Source of the DNA: Thermodesulfobacterium sp.
Lineage (GTDB): Bacteria > Desulfobacterota > Thermodesulfobacteria > Thermodesulfobacteriales > Thermodesulfobacteriaceae
Direction of reading: 5' to 3'
DNA length: 6,065 nucleotides
NCBI GenBank assembly: GCA_021163085.1
Contig: JAGGXL010000083.1
Location: 1 to 6,065, forward strand
Within the stretch, counting starts at the first letter, position 1. Each line of letters starts with the position of its first letter. This document shows, piece after piece, positions 5,423 through 6,065 of the stretch. The position numbers were made by a program, and so were the translations under genes. Under the pieces are notes generated by a model. That model ran no database searches. It was not told where the DNA came from and worked only from the letters and a program-made list of their open reading frames with translations.

Positions 5423-6065
5423 TTATAATCTCTTTCCTTTTGCCCTTGCTTTTTCGGTTCTTCTTCTAATTAACCCTGTTTTAAAATTTACTAATAATCT
5501 TACAAATTTTGCAAATATAGGCTTTGAAAAATCTAAATAATAAGATAAAAACTTTTGAAAATATGGTTTCCCTTTATCCCCAAAGTATTCTTCAAAAGAA
5601 TAACCAAGCTGGGCAAGGTCTTTAACTCTGTATTTTAAAGGAAAACAAGGATTTGCTAAAACCCTTGATACATCCAAAAACCCAAGTGTTTCAGTCTTTT
5701 CGTCCCAGAAAAAGTGATTAAGATAGCAATCCTGATGATAAAGGTTTTGTTTATGTAAGAATGAGATTAGTTCAGCAAGTTTATAAAGTAAAATATCCTG
5801 TTTTTCTTGCTCTTTTAATATTAACTTGAAAATAGGTATCCCTTTTAACTCAAAGGTTGCTATTTCAACCTTATCAGGTCTTCTTCGTATAAAAAAGGAC
5901 TCTGGCACAGAAAAACCGAGTTTTTTTAAATTGAGGAGATTACTCCATTCTTTTTCAGCTTCGTCAAAATAATTTAAATATTTTTTTATAAAAAACTTAC
6001 AACTATTTATCTCATAACCTGCAATCTCTTTATATCTTTTTAAACGATAATAAAAAGGTTGAGGA
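5423..6065 (-). CDS. LPS core (heptose/Kdo) kinase of the WaaP/InaA family, N-terminus cut by the window edge
   Basis: The frame is open from the right edge (first full codon at 6064-6062) to the TAA at 5425-5423, giving 213 residues. A GTG at 5908-5906 is an internal valine codon: the upstream frame continues with a conserved N-lobe, RLKRYKEIAGYEINSCKFFI (8-27) with basic beta-strand residues, then EAEKEWSNLLNLKKLGFSVP (35-54), matching the A-x-x-E-W-x-x-L-x-x-L-x-x-x-G pattern of LPS kinases. The catalytic loop LHKQNLYHQDCYLNHFFW (103-120) closely parallels the HRDCYICHF loop of WaaP, with D112 as likely catalytic base. FLDVSRV (129-135) is the metal-binding DFG equivalent, and YRVKDLAQLGYS (145-156) is the family motif after it. 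The C-terminus is strongly basic (RRRTEKARAKGKR), which may help membrane association. Expected role: ATP-dependent phosphorylation of an inner-core sugar, strengthening the outer membrane by cation bridging. It is followed after one base by the synthetase-like gene. How much N-terminus is missing is unknown. Confidence 0.9.
   Translation of the reverse strand, partial: PQPFYYRLKRYKEIAGYEINSCKFFIKKYLNYFDEAEKEWSNLLNLKKLGFSVPESFFIRRRPDKVEIATFELKGIPIFKLILKEQEKQDILLYKLAELISFLHKQNLYHQDCYLNHFFWDEKTETLGFLDVSRVLANPCFPLKYRVKDLAQLGYSFEEYFGDKGKPYFQKFLSYYLDFSKPIFAKFVRLLVNFKTGLIRRRTEKARAKGKRL

Noticed and set aside
5906..5908. GTG as the start codon of the right-hand LPS kinase
   Set aside because: The frame remains open to the window edge and the upstream residues form a conserved kinase N-lobe, so the GTG is an internal valine.
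3928..6065. Lasso-peptide or other RiPP cluster suggested by an AsnB homologue next to a kinase
   Set aside because: No precursor peptide, leader peptidase or ABC exporter is visible, and the kinase is clearly WaaP-like within a glycan locus.

Overview
The window is AT-rich (by eye roughly one third G+C) and almost entirely coding. It is a piece of a cell-surface glycan locus, most likely lipopolysaccharide (LPS) core and O-antigen ligation, so the host should be a Gram-negative (diderm) bacterium. The Lys/Ile/Phe/Glu-rich proteins, tight gene packing and AT-rich codons would fit a thermophile such as a member of Thermodesulfobacteriota or Aquificota. That placement is a guess from composition; no marker gene is present.

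Layout, left to right: (1) a minus-strand pair reading toward the left edge, made of a WaaG-like family-4 glycosyltransferase (462-1520, TTG start) followed by a kinase-fold protein (1-499) that overlaps it and runs off the left edge; (2) a 105-bp divergent intergenic region (1521-1625), the only real non-coding stretch; (3) a plus-strand pair made of a polytopic O-antigen ligase/polymerase-type membrane protein (1626-2855) overlapped by a second family-4 glycosyltransferase (2830-3942); (4) a minus-strand pair entering from the right edge, made of a WaaP/InaA-type LPS core kinase (5423 to beyond 6065) followed after one base by an asparagine-synthetase-like protein (3928-5421). The 3' end of that last gene overlaps the second glycosyltransferase tail-to-tail by 15 bp.

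How they may work together (inference): the glycosyltransferases extend the core oligosaccharide on the cytoplasmic face, the two kinases phosphorylate core sugars (heptose or Kdo), and the WaaL-like protein joins an undecaprenyl-linked glycan to the finished lipid A-core on the periplasmic side. The asparagine-synthetase homologue is the odd member. It lacks the N-terminal glutaminase cysteine, has a shortened N-terminal domain and a variant PP-loop, and is apparently translationally coupled to the LPS kinase. It may make an amide on the glycan by ATP-driven adenylation rather than make asparagine.

Two genes are truncated by the window edges: the left kinase lacks its C-terminus and the right kinase lacks its N-terminus. 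No RNA genes, insertion sequences, CRISPR arrays or convincing intrinsic terminators were seen.
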